A stretch of DNA of 64,000 nucleotides from Prostheceraeus crozeri. Its lineage: Eukaryota > Platyhelminthes > Polycladida > Euryleptidae. This document shows, in pieces, positions 8,324-20,625 of the stretch (position 1 is its first letter; the number at the start of each line of letters is the position of its first letter). The stretch lies in assembly GCA_907163375.1 (NCBI GenBank), contig CAJQUW010012903.1:186001-250000 (forward strand), read 5' to 3'. Position numbers and translations under genes: made by a program. The notes beneath the pieces were generated by a model. It worked only from the letters and a program-made list of their open reading frames with translations. It was not told the origin of the DNA and ran no database searches.

Positions 8324-10317
8324 ATGGAGTGTCCTCCTACTGACAATATTGAAATACACTCCCTATTCCGTCAATTGAATCGCACTAGTGGAGGAAGGTG
8401 TGTGGTTATTCTTCGTACATGGGCAAAAGATGCAAAGAGACTGGTGGATCAAGAGCATAGATTGTCTTTTCTTAGTGATTGTGTTAGTGAGAAATTGTTA
8501 CCTCGTTCTTTGTGGTTTCGGTTGCCTGGAAAGTTTGATCATAAGGAAGGTTTGAAATGGATGGTTGGTAGGAAAATGTTATATTTTGAGATTCGTGATA
8601 TTCGTCAATCCACTATTAAACTGGAAGAAGGTATCCGCATTCGTCGGGAATGTCTTTTCGACATGGTGAAAGTTGTACATTTACTGTCAAGGATTGTGGA
8701 TTTTGTTGATTCTTCTGTTGGTTCCTACAGACACTCGTCTCTGGAGAAGATTACTAAGCGTTTACATCGTCTTCGCGTTTTACATGGCAGGAATGATGAA
8801 CCGATCGTCGATAAGGTGATTGACCCGGTTATCAATTTGAGTACGCTGAAGCTGACGAGTGGGCAACACTCTGTCCTGAGCAAAGGCCTTAACTTTGCCG
8901 TTACTTCCTCATCTATTCCCAAGAAGGAGATTATCGCTGGGGTTGAGCAGGCGATTTCAGCCTTGGGTTCGGATTACAAGACTTGTATCAGGAATGAAAT
9001 TTCCGGAATCCTTAAGAGGAAATATCGACCCCGTTCCAATATTTCTTGTTTGGAGAAAGAGGCTATTTCTTCTCTACAAGCCAACAAAGATATTATTATT
9101 CTTCCGTCGGATAAAGGAAGTCGTGTGGTTGTCATGAACAGACGGGACTATGTTGACAAATTACGGTCTATCATTGAAGATGGGCCTTATAAAGTGTCCA
9201 CCAAGAACCCGGGTACCGGCGTACGCCGTACGCTACATGGTAAGATTCGACAGATTGAGTTGGATGGTCGTATAAGTCGACAACAGGCCTTGGAATGGTG
9301 TCCTCCGATCTTCCAGACTCCCTTTCTTTTTGGTTTACCCAAGATCCATAAAGAAAACTGTCCTCTAAGACCTGTTGTCAGTCAGGTTGATTCAGTGTTT
9401 TCGGGCTTGTCTAAATTCATCGCTGATTTGGTGAAATGTTTTGCTTGTGATAGCCCGTCTTACATCAAGAATTCGGATGATCTGAAATCCAAGCTTCTCT
9501 CTATCCCAGTTGTCAACTCTAGTGTATTTGTGAGTTTCGACGTTGAGTCGCTTTTTACTAATGTCCCAATTGATGGTGTCCTGGATGCGCTCAAATGGTA
9601 TATTGAAAAGAATGATGACTTCCCGAACGAATGTGTGTTCACCGTTGATGAACTTCTTTGGCTGACGGAGTTCCAGTTGCGGAACTGTTACTTTGAGTTT
9701 GACAACCGTTTCTTTATACAAACGGACGGAGTCAGTATGGGAAGCAGCCTCGGACCGGCGTCTGCTAATATTTTCATGAATTTTTATGAATTCAAGACGT
9801 TTTCTTTAGCGTCGGAACTGGATATTGCCACACCTTTCATTTGGTACAGATACGTTGATGATGTTTTTGCATGTTGGACGCATCCTGTTAATCAACTTCC
9901 TGCTTTCCTTGAGTTCCTGAATGGTCAAGAGGATTCTATTAATTTCACAATGGAGATTGAGGAAGATGGTAAAATTCCGTTCTTAGATGTTCTCGTAAGT
10001 CGGAATGGTGAACGACCTATTTTCTCTGTTTATAGGAAAGCCACACATTCCAACCTATATCTCCACCGTTCTTCATGCCATCCAAGATTTGTTTTCCCAG
10101 GAGTAATCAGGTCTTTGGGTCTACGTGCTGCTCGTGTTTGTTCGGATTCCACACTTGATGGAGAGTTGGTCAATGTCAAAAGTGCCCTGGCCTCGAATGG
10201 GTATGGAGAATCGGAGGTGAACGGGATCCTTTCTTCCTTGACGATAGGTCGAGCTAGACGTGATGAGCCAACAAACATTTCTGGTTCCATTCCTTTTATT
10301 CCGGGGATCAGTAACGC
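8324..10317 (+). CDS. PLE unit 4 reverse transcriptase, 5' part (interrupted by a 22 kb insertion)
   Basis: The native start and all reverse transcriptase boxes through YVDD and IPFLDVLVS are open. The gene is interrupted at 10317, after the codons for GISNA, by the 21,982 bp insertion. The open frame runs 31 more bases into the inserted DNA and stops at 10348, so codons after 10317 are not PLE. The missing 3' part, with an unbroken endonuclease frame, resumes at 32308 after the target duplication. Before the insertion this was probably the only unit in view with a continuous frame from reverse transcriptase through endonuclease. Confidence 0.88.
10310..10317 (+). repeat. 8 bp target-site duplication, left copy (agtaacgc)
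   Basis: These 8 bases of PLE coding sequence occur once in units 1 to 3 (for example at 2279-2286) but on both sides of the 22 kb insertion (again at 32300-32307). A perfect 8 bp duplication is typical of hAT and P superfamily transposases. Confidence 0.9.
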
Positions 10318-10367
10318 CATAGAAATCCGATTTTTTGCTTTTGTTTAAGTTAGTGGGACTAGAATGG
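10318..10367 (+). repeat. Left terminal inverted repeat of the 22 kb segment
   Basis: CATAGAAATCCGA at 10318-10330 and GGACTAGAATGG at 10356-10367 match the right end in inverted order. The outer 13 bases are perfect and the inner block has one mismatch. The inner block contains CTAGAA, whose complement TTCTAG recurs throughout the minisatellite at 11.6-12.9 kb. Confidence 0.85.
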
Positions 10368-11640
10368 CCATCAGCTGAGTTTGATGGCAATTTCAGCTGT
10401 TCGGTTCGGCGCCGAAATGTGTCAAGGACAAATCAAAGTGATAGATCCTATCAATTTGGTGCGTTTTTCATTGAAATTGTTTATTCACAAGTTTTCTAAT
10501 TACCTGTCTGAAATCAGTTTAAAGGAGTACGCCTATATGTGCTGATGTCTTTGTAGGAAATAATTTACAAGTCAAAATTAAACTTAAGGTACCGGTACCT
10601 GACCTTGAAACCATCTGCGCATGTGAAATAGTCATTCTGAAATTATTCTTCAGTCAGATAATTTGCGAATAATTCATGCCACATGCGTGTCAGTGCTGTA
10701 GTCCTAGATTTATCAGAAGGTAACGCTGCCTGGAATTCCGTGAAACACGAAACACTTTCAACGAATGAAAAAATCATTATTTCTTTCTGTGCAAGCGCTG
10801 TAAAAAATGATAGACCGGTGGCATTACGGCGTTATCCCACCTTAGCCTACGACTACAGCACTGGTGGTGAGTGTGTCGTAGAAGTTGCCTTTGCCTGTAG
10901 TGCTGCTAGAAGTGATTTTATAATTATATATTAGAAGTGCAATTTTTCATAGTTGATCAGCATCACAAATGTTCTATGCTCTTGCATGTTGCTTATAGAA
11001 TAAAGGTGAGAAATAGCCCTGGTCTTTGATAGACTGATGTTGATGCATAAATATTTGACCATCCTTGAATGTCGTCCGGTAAGTTTATGCAGGCAAATCA
11101 CGAAAGTGGCACAATAAGGCATCAACAGGCTGTTGATCACATTCAAAGGATTATACAAATGCAGGCATGCACTATTAACATGGCTTTGATTATTTGATTG
11201 TTGATTATTTAGGTGTAATTAACGATTGCAATCCCGGCACTTTCGGATTATAAAAAACAAGTCGGTGCAGCTCTTAAGTTTACATACCTCAAGTTCACTT
11301 TTCGACCTGCTTAATGTTTCAGTCCGAATGGAATTGCAAATATGTAGTGCACCACACACGCCGGAGTTTTTCATTTACAGATTCTTCCGAAGTTCTAGCG
11401 TACCAGATGAATGATCAATTACTAGAAATCCTGAAAACAAGTACGCCAGTGCGCCGAAGTCTGCCATCCGGTCGCGGTCCGGCGCACCACTGTATCGATG
11501 CCAGTTAGTGTCCGACGCATACAATTGGAACTGCGTAGCCTCGTCGAATGGTTCACGCCGCCGAACTGGAATCCATGCAGTGGTGCGTCAGACTACGTGG
11601 CGCACTTCTGAGAGGCATGTCTGTACTCGGCGCTCTGCCG
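10368..11640. other. Noncoding left part of the 22 kb segment
   Basis: No gene recognised. The palindrome GGTACCGGTACC lies at about 10590. A related CGGTACCT lies near the other end of the segment, in inverted orientation, about 100 bases from it. From about 11390 the sequence grades into the degenerate minisatellite. Short open frames here lack any protein signature. Confidence 0.5.
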
Positions 11641-13020
11641 CGAAAAATGTCAGAAATACTAAAAATTGATCATTTGTCTGGCGCGCCTGGAACCAGTCGA
11701 GGCAAGACTAATTTCAGAAATTCCAAAAGTAGATGTTGCGTCTTGCGCTTCAACCTCTATAGTCTAGTATGCTATGCACTGTTTTCGGCAAGCAGAATTT
11801 CAGAAATTCTAGGAATACATCCTCCATCTCGTGCACTGGAGGGTCAACGTTGAGTCTGTCGTGCCTGGCAATGGTTTTTGCAAGTTAAATACATGTATCA
11901 AAAGTTCTAGAAATGGATCCTACGTCTGTCGCACTGGCGCGTCAACGTTGAGTCTGGCGCGTCTGTCACTGGTTTCAAGAAGCCTAATTTCAGAAATTCT
12001 AGGATCAGATCCTACGTTTGGCGCATCAACCTCTAGTCTAGTGTGCTTGGCACTGTTTTCAGCAAGCCTAATTTCAGAAATTCTAGGAATACATCCTCCA
12101 TTTCGCGCACTGGCGCGTCAACCGCGAGTCTGGCGCGCATGGGACTTATTTCGGCAAGATAAATTTCAGAAGTTCTAGAAATAGATCTTACGTATGTCGC
12201 ACTGGCGCGTCAACATCTAGTCTGGCGCATGTGTCGCTGGTTTTAAGAAGCCTAATTTCAGAAATTTCAAAAATAGATGTTGCGTCTTGCGCTTCAACCT
12301 CTAATCTAGTGTGCTTGGCACTGTTTTCGGCAAGCAGAATTTCAGAAATTCTAGGAGTACATCCTCAATCTCGCGCACTGGAGCGTCAACGTTTAGTCTG
12401 GCGCGTCTGTCACAGGTTTCAGCAAGCTAATTATCAGAAGTTCTAGAAATAGATCCTACGTCTATCGCACTGGCGCGTCAACGTGTAGTTTATTGCGTCT
12501 GTCACTGGTTTCAAGAAGCCTAATTTCAGAAATTCTAGGAAAACATTTTCCATCTCGAGTCTGGCGTGTTTGTCACTGGTTTCAGCAAGACAAATTTCAT
12601 AAATTCTAGGAGCAGATCTTATACTAGCGCCTCAATGTGGATTCTGGCGCTACTGGGACTGGTTTCAAGAAGCCTGCTTTCAGAAGTTCTAGGAGTTGAT
12701 CCTACGTTTGGCGCGTCAACGTCGAATCTGGCGCCCCGGGCACGGTTTTCGGCGGGCCTAATGTCAGAAATGCGCGCCTGGCACTGGCTTCAAGAAGGCT
12801 AATTTCAGGAAATCTAGGAGTAGATATTTCGTCTGGAACGTCAACCCCGACTCTGGCGGGCTGTGTGTTGGCTTCGGCAAGTATGATTTAAGACGTTCTA
12901 TGAACTGAAACTACGTCGAATCTGGCACTCTGGTACGTCAACCTGGGACTTGGTGCACCCAATTCGAATCTGGAGCGCATGATCCTGACTTTATCGAGCT
13001 TGTTTTCAGAATTTCTAAAA
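11640..13020. repeat. GC-rich minisatellite, 84-92 bp units
   Basis: About 14 degenerate units. The landmark tttcagaa(a/g)ttctag recurs at about 11712, 11798, 11898, 11988, 12072, 12164, 12256, 12340, 12432, 12524, 12594, 12678, 12762 and 12802, with fainter copies to 13003. Most intervals are 84 to 92 bases. Each unit also carries ctggcgcg, gcgcgtcaac and a variant of ggtttcaagaagcct. Units of two alternating types are visible (aacctctagtctagtgtgc against aacgttgagtctggcgcg), suggesting a higher-order dimer. It is much more GC-rich than its surroundings. Open frames across it arise from the repeat and are not called as genes. Confidence 0.85.
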
Positions 13021-14580
13021 ATGAATCATTATTGTGACACAGGGCACACAAGATCCCGATATAACAACAGTTGGCGTACAAGTTTTTGTAACACATATCA
13101 TGCTCGATAATCAAGCTGTCATGCAGATGTGATGAAACTTATAGCTGAAATTTGCTGTTAATGATCGACACCTACATGAGAGTATTTGATGTTGCTCATT
13201 TTTACTTTGTGGCCTTATAGGACCATGTTTCTAAGAAGTCTAATAGGGTTCCGTTTATGGCCAAAGTATATTGATTTTTCATTATGATTTGGATAAATAA
13301 GTGAATGTGTGAGAATGTTTATTAGGAAGTAATAACTTAGCAGCAGATTAGGCATAACATCAATATCTGGTACTCAAATGCTACAACAATATGCGTTGGA
13401 TCAAAAAATGAACATGCGAAAATCTAGGTGATTTACAGATGTCAGGATGACAAAACAAAATATTGCAAGTTCTCAAGAAGTCTGCTTTTTCACAGGCATG
13501 ATTGCTTATGGGCGCTTTTTTTCTTGGTATTTGATTTCTTTCTTCCGCTCATCATTTCGCTGCTGTATGATTAACTTCACTTTGAGCACTGTTCAACTAT
13601 TCATTTGATAGTCTGACTCCTATCACTTCGCTTTTATCGGAAAAAGCTACTGCAAATTCCGTAAAACTGTATCCAGTAGCATTCTACCTGCTTCAGTTTT
13701 ATCTTCATCCTCTCATCTTCAATGAACTTCTTCTCTTTCTCGTCCAATGCCTCATACTTCCTTTATGCAGATTGAACAGATTTAATTGTTGCCGCTGTTT
13801 TCATTAACTTGTATATTTCTCATTGTCAGTCAGCAGTTGTTCCCTTTTTTGCTGACAATGAGCACCCCACGAACAAAAAGTATGAACCTCAACATCTCCT
13901 TACGAAAAGCGAGCATCTTTTTGATAGTAATCATTGCGGAGTTTCAATGGACATAGTCTGCTTGCTTATTCTGCTGTTACAATATTTTTTATTGTCTACT
14001 GGCTTCTGTCTACTCATGCGATAGTTTTGGTAACTCTTTTTGTGTTGGTATTGATTTTTTGTCATATCGCCGAATGCCTTTCAGAAGGCATCGCTCTAAA
14101 AATGGTCAAGACAGATGATCGGAGGTAGTATACTCCACCAGTTCATTGTTTTTAAATTGACCCTCAGGATGACAAAATCGTCTCTGACCATAGAAAGTCA
14201 TCTCCGTGGTCGTAAATGAGACGAGGTAGCGCAGGCGAGCTTTCCGATGACAGCAATTGTCCTCTTATCTCCACAATCAAATCTGAGACAGGTGGGATAT
14301 TTGAAGCATTTGTGATTTCAGAAGAAGTTTCTTTTGATGGTGGCGCCTTTTCATTCGGCGATTCTTTTATGGCGTTTCTTCTTCTATTATCTAAAATAAG
14401 CTTGAAATCTTCAATCGTGCATGAAGAGTTTACTCACAATTGATTTATTCACACACATATATGAGATAAGGTCAGAATTTATCTCACAGATACATGTTTA
14501 AAGTACAATTGATTGCTTTTTTTGCAGTAAGTGCCTCTATATTTGTATGCTCAAAAGTACATAAAAAACCGTAAACTTTC
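13020..14580. other. Intervening DNA, no gene seen
   Basis: AT-rich DNA with short open frames of 60 to 75 codons that show no domain or consistent coding character. No repeats beyond simple runs were noticed. Confidence 0.4.
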
Positions 14581-14584
14581 AAAT

Positions 14585-15310
14585 CAAGTGGACTTGAAGC
14601 CAAATCAAAGCATCAGCACCACACAAGTGAAAGGCAGATCTGTCACCATAATTTCATGAAAGGGCACTTATCTGAGATATGCTCCATTGTCTAACATTCG
14701 CTGAATGGAAACTCATGAAGGCCTCATTTACGCAGTGTCTCACAAGAACTACCCGCGCGGCAGCGTAGACGATTGAGCAGCGTCCATTGGCCACAAGGTA
14801 GCTTCGCACGAGGCAGATCACGGATCGTATCTGCGACGAGGGCCTTGTTAGGAGCGTCCACGGCGGCCCACCGTTGATGCAAGGCTGCAAGAATCTATAA
14901 AGAAGGCTCTGGAAAGGTTCGCCACACTGGGTAATGAAACGGAAGGCGTAGATATGGCGGATGCGCGATGTCGTGAAGAAGGGGAAAGTTTCGAACTTAT
15001 TCAATAGAATTCGATACGCACACAGTTGTTGTTTCTCTTCTGAGGTCAAGTGGAGCAATATTGGTGAGTGCGGGAAGCCAGTCAGTTTTCATTGCTCTGA
15101 TGGCACCGGATGTAGTTTGCATGGCTTCATTTAGTTGGACATCGACTCGTTTGCAATGTGTTTAGTTTTCCAAACAGGACAGCAGTGTTCAGCTGTTTGG
15201 TAGCATAATACCAGTCCTGTTTCACGCAGTACATTAGCATCAGTGTCTCACGTTTAGCCAGCGATGATATTCAGAAGAGTACTTCTTGTCTGTATTTTTT
15301 AGCTCGGTTT
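14585..15310 (-). pseudogene. Decayed LINE reverse transcriptase, 3' end
   Basis: Read on the minus strand from about 15300, three frames in turn carry the C-terminal part of a non-LTR retrotransposon ORF2: VLRETGLVLCYQTAEHCCPVW (with LCYQTAEHCCPVW the diagnostic stretch), then TDWLPALTNIAPLDLRREE, then TLLNRLRCRAGSSCETL...WGLHEFPFSEC and a Cys/His ending typical of the zinc-knuckle tail. At least two frameshifts and some internal stops are present. The polymerase core (YADD) is missing, so this is a 5'-truncated, old copy. Confidence 0.65.
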
Positions 15311-16045
15311 TGTCAGATGTTCATTGTAGGATGACGTTCGATCCAAGGTATGCAGGCTTGGGTTCATGGGATATACACGAAAACTGTCAATGTGCACGTC
15401 AAATTGATCGCCTTTTTGACAGTTGTCTAGGTAAAACCCGGTAGAAACAGTCTTTCGTGTGACTTGGTTGTAGTCTTCATCGAGTACATAAGTCAACTAT
15501 ATTAGATGTCTGTTTCATTCGCCACTTAGGCAGACTGTTGTGCGGTCGTCTTGCCGCGCAGCTCCTGTTTGCGGCTTGCTTTCAGCTTTGTTGCTTCTGC
15601 TAACTATACTTAGCCGCCATCGTGTTAGTTTCTCCGCCTCAACCTCAGGACCCTGCTTGTATTATTGATTACGAACCTCATCTTCTTGCTATTTTACAGA
15701 TATTTTAACATGGATTTACTTTATTCATTTACATTAAGTGTTTTCTCGCATTTTCCATTTCTCAAATCTCAAGTCATGATCAGACATAATAGTTGCTTAG
15801 TCATCACTCATCGTTGCAACTGCTTATCAATCCCTCACTCGCCCTGTACCTAGTGGATACATCGCTTGCCGTCTGCTGACTTTTATCTCATCACACAACG
15901 TTTTGATCGACTCGCTTGGCAGTGTGGCAGTGTGCAGTGTGTTGCCCCTGCATCAATCCAATGACTTCTTGTGACCATACGCCTGCAACGCGCTTCTGTG
16001 TTTTTGTAATTGCACTCACGAATTACTTTTGTATTGTGAGTCTAG
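15310..16045. other. Spacer leading to a possible retroposon 3' end
   Basis: No protein signature recognised. The region ends in a polyadenylation signal (aataaag) followed directly by an ATT run at 16046, an arrangement common at the 3' ends of invertebrate LINEs and retroposed transcripts. Part of 15500-16045 may therefore be a 3' UTR remnant on the plus strand. Confidence 0.35.
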
Positions 16046-16068
16046 AAATAAAGATTATTATTATTATT
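16046..16068 (+). repeat. (ATT)n microsatellite after AATAAA
   Basis: About six to seven ATT units immediately follow the AATAAA-like signal at about 16038. They are likely the tail of a retroposed sequence to the left. Confidence 0.6.
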
Positions 16069-16269
16069 ATGTCATCATTTAGCACAGCGTTGAGTTCTGT
16101 TCGTAAAAGTTCGAGCTCGCCGGGTACAACAAATGTCATCGGCATGAACGAATTTTCTGCTCGTTGTCGAAAAGATGCCTGTTATTTACGTGAGGTGTTG
16201 AAGAGTGTTGGTACTGAGACTTATCCTTTAGGACGGTCGCTCTTGCAAGAGGTTGACAGTCTATGGGGG
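16069..16269 (+). CDS. Possible orphan exon, unknown protein
   Basis: From the ATG at 16069 an open stretch of 67 codons has ordinary coding composition (for example NVIGMNEFSARCRKDACYL, then LGRSLLQEVDSLWG). It ends exactly at a good splice-donor sequence, GGG|GTAAGC, at 16269/16270. I do not recognise the family and found no partner exon in the window. Because it follows a retroposon tail, the ATG could also be accidental, so this stays a weak call. Confidence 0.28.
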
Positions 16270-19200
16270 TAAGCATCTGCTGCGTTTTAAGAGAATGCTT
16301 TTATGCAATGCGCTGTATAAGCCTACTGAACAAGTATGAGGAAATTTAAGATAAAAACAATCATAACAGTTTGACAGTGAACTCGAAGCGCAATACTTGT
16401 GTTGAGATTAGTGCTAGTTAAGCAATTATGAATTCTATCTTTTTTATAAGAAGTGTAACCCATGCTAAAGATAACAATTAATGTAGATTTCTAAAACAAG
16501 CAGCTGTAGGCATTCAGTAAGTCTTAAAAGAAACACTGGGGGCAATCAAATAATAGTGATCTATCTCACGTTGATAATTTAGAAATCAGGATCTGTAGTT
16601 ATGCCAATAGCTGAACAATATTAATTACTGACAGCCGTTAATTGCTTGACGATGTAAACCGTCTGATTTATGTGTAGCCACACTCCAATGAAGTTGGTTT
16701 TGTAATAAATCTCGTAAAATCTACTCATTGATAAATTTAGGTGCGGGTTCCACTTGAGGGCGAGTGATACTCAAGAAAAAGCGGTATACACTGATATTGA
16801 TCATCCTATTTATCATCTCACATCTTCCTCAATAACTCATACCAACCCACGCCAACTTAGCTATGTGACCTGACTGACATTGTGATTTTCATTTTGCAAA
16901 AAAATGTATATATATATATATTCACTATACTTTCGCATTTAATTTGATTGTGTCTGCTATCTCTTCCTTCACTTTCATTTGTTAAGTTTTGTAATTTCCC
17001 ATAACTTCAAAATATATTGTGTCGCCCCACAATAATAAGTATCGGGATTATTTGTCTCAAATGTACGATTATTATTGAAATACTTAGCATTTGAGATCAC
17101 AAAGATGATAAATACATCATCTTTCATTTGTGAATTGTGCTATTCAGTTTCGGTGTCGTGTATTGCGTTTCAAGAAAGTGTTGTTTCAAAATTTTCACAT
17201 CTGGTAGGTAGAATAATTTTACTGCTTTCATGTTATGTATTGATCAATATCAGCTGCCAAATCTACATGCCTAGCTACAAAAGTCCCTTGCATGTCTAAT
17301 TGCACTGAAGCCAAAAACAAGACGAAGCCTTTACTAACATATCATTGATCAGTTTTGGAGGAACTTGATCTCAGACAAATGTTTATCCTCAAATATAGAT
17401 GCTAACTCCTAAAGACGAGACAATCACATCACACTTGCTATGGATTTTAACTGAATTTTATATTGGTCCTTATCTCAATGACTAGAATGTTGGTACTGAA
17501 ACGCATATTCGCGCATAGTTGTGATTTTCAGAATGTGATCACGAATGTACTAAAAATGAGGGTGGGTGCGTAAATTCCAAAAGCGGTCATTTCCTCAACT
17601 TTATTGATCCCGTTGATTATGTGTTCATGTAGATGATTTAAAAAACATAAGATTATGATGATAAAATGCGCAATTGAATAGTGATTGTCTACATTTTAGA
17701 GATAGTGACCTCAGTCTACTCAACCGTGGAGTCGGGAGCGTTCTCTGTGACAGGACCACAGTGGTGCCAAAATGTTGAAACCATTTGATAACCATTTGCA
17801 GACCGAAGATGGAGTTAATGAACTCAATTTTTAGGCTACCAAGTGGACATGTCAAGCAGCATACATCACTGTCGAAAAAGGGACACAGAGAGACGGTAAC
17901 TGGAAGCAATGTTCATTGATTCTTTAAGAAGTAGTTCGACATACAAGTGCTAGTAAGCTTATCTCTCATTTTGACATCTTACTGCTTGTATCTGATTATG
18001 TTTATCTTTATCCGAAGGGCGAAGTTCACAGCATGACCAACTTCGCCAACCGGGATTGTTCCACTAACAAAACCGGTGAAGTATGTGGGATCTTCTTGTA
18101 TCCTTTCATGTTGCTTTTCTTTTTCATCTTGAAAGTTTATTTTTGAATCAGCAGATGTCTAAGGAGAATTCAAACGTTAATTGATGGCTGTCACTAAATA
18201 TCTTTGTCGCAGATTTGGAAAGGTGTCTTTTTTTACTTCCTCGCTTACATGTACTCGTATGTCTCATGCCCATACAAGCAACTTATAGTTCAAGTGCAAT
18301 TGCTATTAATAATATATCCGTGAAATACACGTACATGCACTAGCGGTTGGATTACGTCAAAATGAAGGCCACTTGGTTTACGTTTGGGGTGTCTGAGACG
18401 TTGTGTCAGACACTCCATATTGAAATAGCTTGGAACATCATAAAAATATAGTTTTTAATTTCTTTTTATATGATGTGTGGGATATAAGAAGACATTATCA
18501 AACCACTCTTGAAATCAACTGTTAACCTGTCCTACAGAATTCGAATCTACTTTCGCGCGTTCCTTGAATAGAGCGAACATTTCATATTTCGACTACATAC
18601 AGCAGTTGGCACCACCGAACAGTCAGCCAGGCGTCAGCAAATTCACGAATTATTGGAAGTCATGTGTGAACTAGGTCTGCGATTGGACAAAGAAAATTAC
18701 CATTCCTATAGAAGTTGAATCAAGCCGATATTAGCGATTGTTTGTACCATCCATGAGGCCTACAATTGAAAAATTGCTGAAATATGGCGATATAGTTAGC
18801 TATCTAAATATATAAACTCACTAAATAAATAATATATAATATATATATATATATTATATATTATATAATATATAATATCACTAAATAAATAAATAATAGG
18901 CAATATAAAAGTTAGCTCACTAAAGTAGTTGCCCAGAAATCATGGGGTTTCGTGACAATTTCCGTCTGACATGGTGAAATGTCGCATAGCGTTCATTAGT
19001 ACACAACATTTTTTTTATAATATCCGTGTGTTTAAGACTATAAATATTTTTTTGCTAATATAGTTTTTCTCCATAGTAGTTTTCTCTGAAGTAGTCTCTC
19101 CAAAAAATACTGACAGCATTTATACCTATGGAAGAAGACGAGTGAATTCATGAAATGCTGAGACTCAAAATGTCGAAAGAAATGAATTTTGCTATCATAC

Positions 19201-19871
19201 GGGGATACGTAGGTATGGCTATAGGTTATGATTCTGTACCTATGATTTATTCACTTGTACAACATCCTACTACTCCTTATCATCTTAGCTACAATTCCCA
19301 ACCTACCAGATGCCTAAACAGGCCTACTTGATTTGCATTTTTGCAAGCATCCCAGGAAACCAGTCGTCATCCATGCGACACGAAAAGTACGTGCGGACAG
19401 TGATTACGTTTGTTCGAAATTGTGATGTCCAAAATGTTTCCGTTTTTTAAAATACGAGTAGGAATATGCGTTGACTCAAACGTGCCGATCGGGTGATCTT
19501 ATAGTGTTGCGCTGGTGGGTGGATAAGTCATCTTTTGTAATATGATCAAATCCGGTTGGACAAGAGCAAACTAGTATTGTCAGAGATAGCATACTATCTC
19601 CCTAAAAGTACAGGGAGAGGAGAAATGATCTCCAGATGCAATACACTGACGACATGCGATTAATCTGCTCTCCAAAACATTACAAGAAGATCTAGCACCC
19701 TATTTTTTAGATGTCATAAATGTAGAAATCTATACAAAACTTTAATAAAAAATTTGTTATGTCAGTCAGCTTTTAATTGTACAATTGCGAGATGCTTCTC
19801 TAAATTAGCCTATATGACTGTTGAGAATTTTACTGATCAATGCGTATACCCTCAAAATGGCAAAATATACT
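16270..19871. other. AT-rich intervening DNA, no gene seen
   Basis: No coding signature. It contains an AT dinucleotide run at about 16905-16920 and a longer AT-only palindromic tract at about 18810-18885, flanked by two copies of actaaataaataa. These are simple-sequence features. Confidence 0.45.
18810..18885. repeat. AT-rich palindromic microsatellite
   Basis: Runs of TATA and ATAATATAT that read nearly the same on both strands, bounded by repeated cactaaataaataa at each side. It could extrude as a cruciform; no other role is suggested. Confidence 0.7.
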
Positions 19872-20007
19872 TTGAGAAGTCATTATTTCGGATTTTTTAT
19901 TAATAAATCACATGATTAAGGTGTGCCGAGAGCCATCGAAAGCTCGTGTATTTTACTGTGGAGTGTAAATTAAACAGATAGAGAAATCCGAAATAATGAC
20001 TTCTCAA
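19872..20007. repeat. 136 bp hairpin element (MITE-like)
   Basis: The 24-base arm at 19872-19895 (TTGAGAAGTCATTATTTCGG plus ATTT) is perfectly complementary to 19984-20007, with an 88-base loop. The right arm's inner end carries AGAAATCCGA (19982-19991), the same 10 bases as in the terminal repeat of the enclosing 22 kb segment. Short direct copies of aaaatatacttt lie outside both arms. It is probably a small non-autonomous DNA element. Confidence 0.6.
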
Positions 20008-20387
20008 TCATTGAACCCATCTGGAAAAATATTCAGCATATTAAAAAATATACTTTGCTACGACTAAGCAACTGCTTTACATATAACCTCCGAATTCGTT
20101 TATACAATTTGCAATAGAAGAATTATTCTTCTCCACTACACATGGAAACAGAGAAAATAACGGAAATCCCATAGGAAACCTACCGACAAATCTTCTTGCG
20201 GTAAAACGTAGTTTGTTACATTTAACTACAACTCGATTTTCCGCAATATTTGATGTCCTTTTTCTCTCATCAATACAAGAATGATCGGAAAATCTGTTGT
20301 CGCCTCCTCGTACCGGCTGATAGTTTCCGGACAGAAACATGACATTCCATGCAGATCATCCTTTACATTTTGAAGAGATCTGATCAT

Positions 20388-20625
20388 GACCGGCGCTGTG
20401 GCCTTATGTTAGTGTTGGCTCTGCGTCCGAGAGACCTTTGGTCAAACATTGGTCGGGTCAAACCTAAGACTTTTAAAATAGGTACACTTTGCATTCTTGC
20501 TAAACACTCAGCACAAAAGGAATGAGAGTGGGATAAATAACACCTCGGCCACATGGAAGAAATTCTCCATGCCTAATGTGCTTCCGAAGATAAACAAGGT
20601 TCATTTATTTATTTTTTTCATGTAA
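20388..20625 (+). mobile_element. tRNA-derived SINE
   Basis: The head (from ggcgctgtggccttatgtta) has a degraded tRNA-like box A and, before the body, a box-B-like ggtcgggtcaaacc. The body follows the common pattern ...acctaagacttttaaaata...cactcagcacaaaaggaatgag...ggataaataacacctc...catgcctaatgtgcttccgaag, which I recognise as a widespread invertebrate SINE body. It ends in a T-rich tail, ttcatttatttattttttt. It would be transcribed by RNA polymerase III and mobilised by a LINE. Confidence 0.6.

Larger units (their letters stand above)
338..10317 (+). mobile_element. Tandem Penelope-like element array, units 1-4 (left part)
   Basis: Head-to-tail units with an exact period of 2677 bp: the same sequence (cgtcaattgaatcgc) starts at 338, 3015, 5692 and 8369. 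Unit 1 begins inside the ORF, lacking its first codons, against unrelated flank. Units differ by roughly one percent. PLEs are known for partial tandem copies (pseudo-LTRs), but four to five nearly complete units in a row is a longer run than that. Unit 4 is interrupted at 10317 and resumes at 32308; unit 5 is cut at 33649 by a Polinton. Confidence 0.92.

Noticed and set aside
338-10317. CRISPR-like or satellite array
   Set aside because: The 2677 bp period consists of a full retroelement gene plus spacer, with no short repeat-spacer structure.
10310-10330. Assembly join rather than a real insertion boundary
   Set aside because: The matched inverted ends and the perfect 8 bp duplication on both sides are what a transposition leaves, and a misjoin would not create them.
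11548-12802. Several open frames of 70-115 codons
   Set aside because: They run across the minisatellite and simply translate its repeat unit (ISEILG...), with no domain.
20077-20340. 87-codon minus-strand open frame
   Set aside because: No domain, ordinary composition and no splice context; not supported as a gene.
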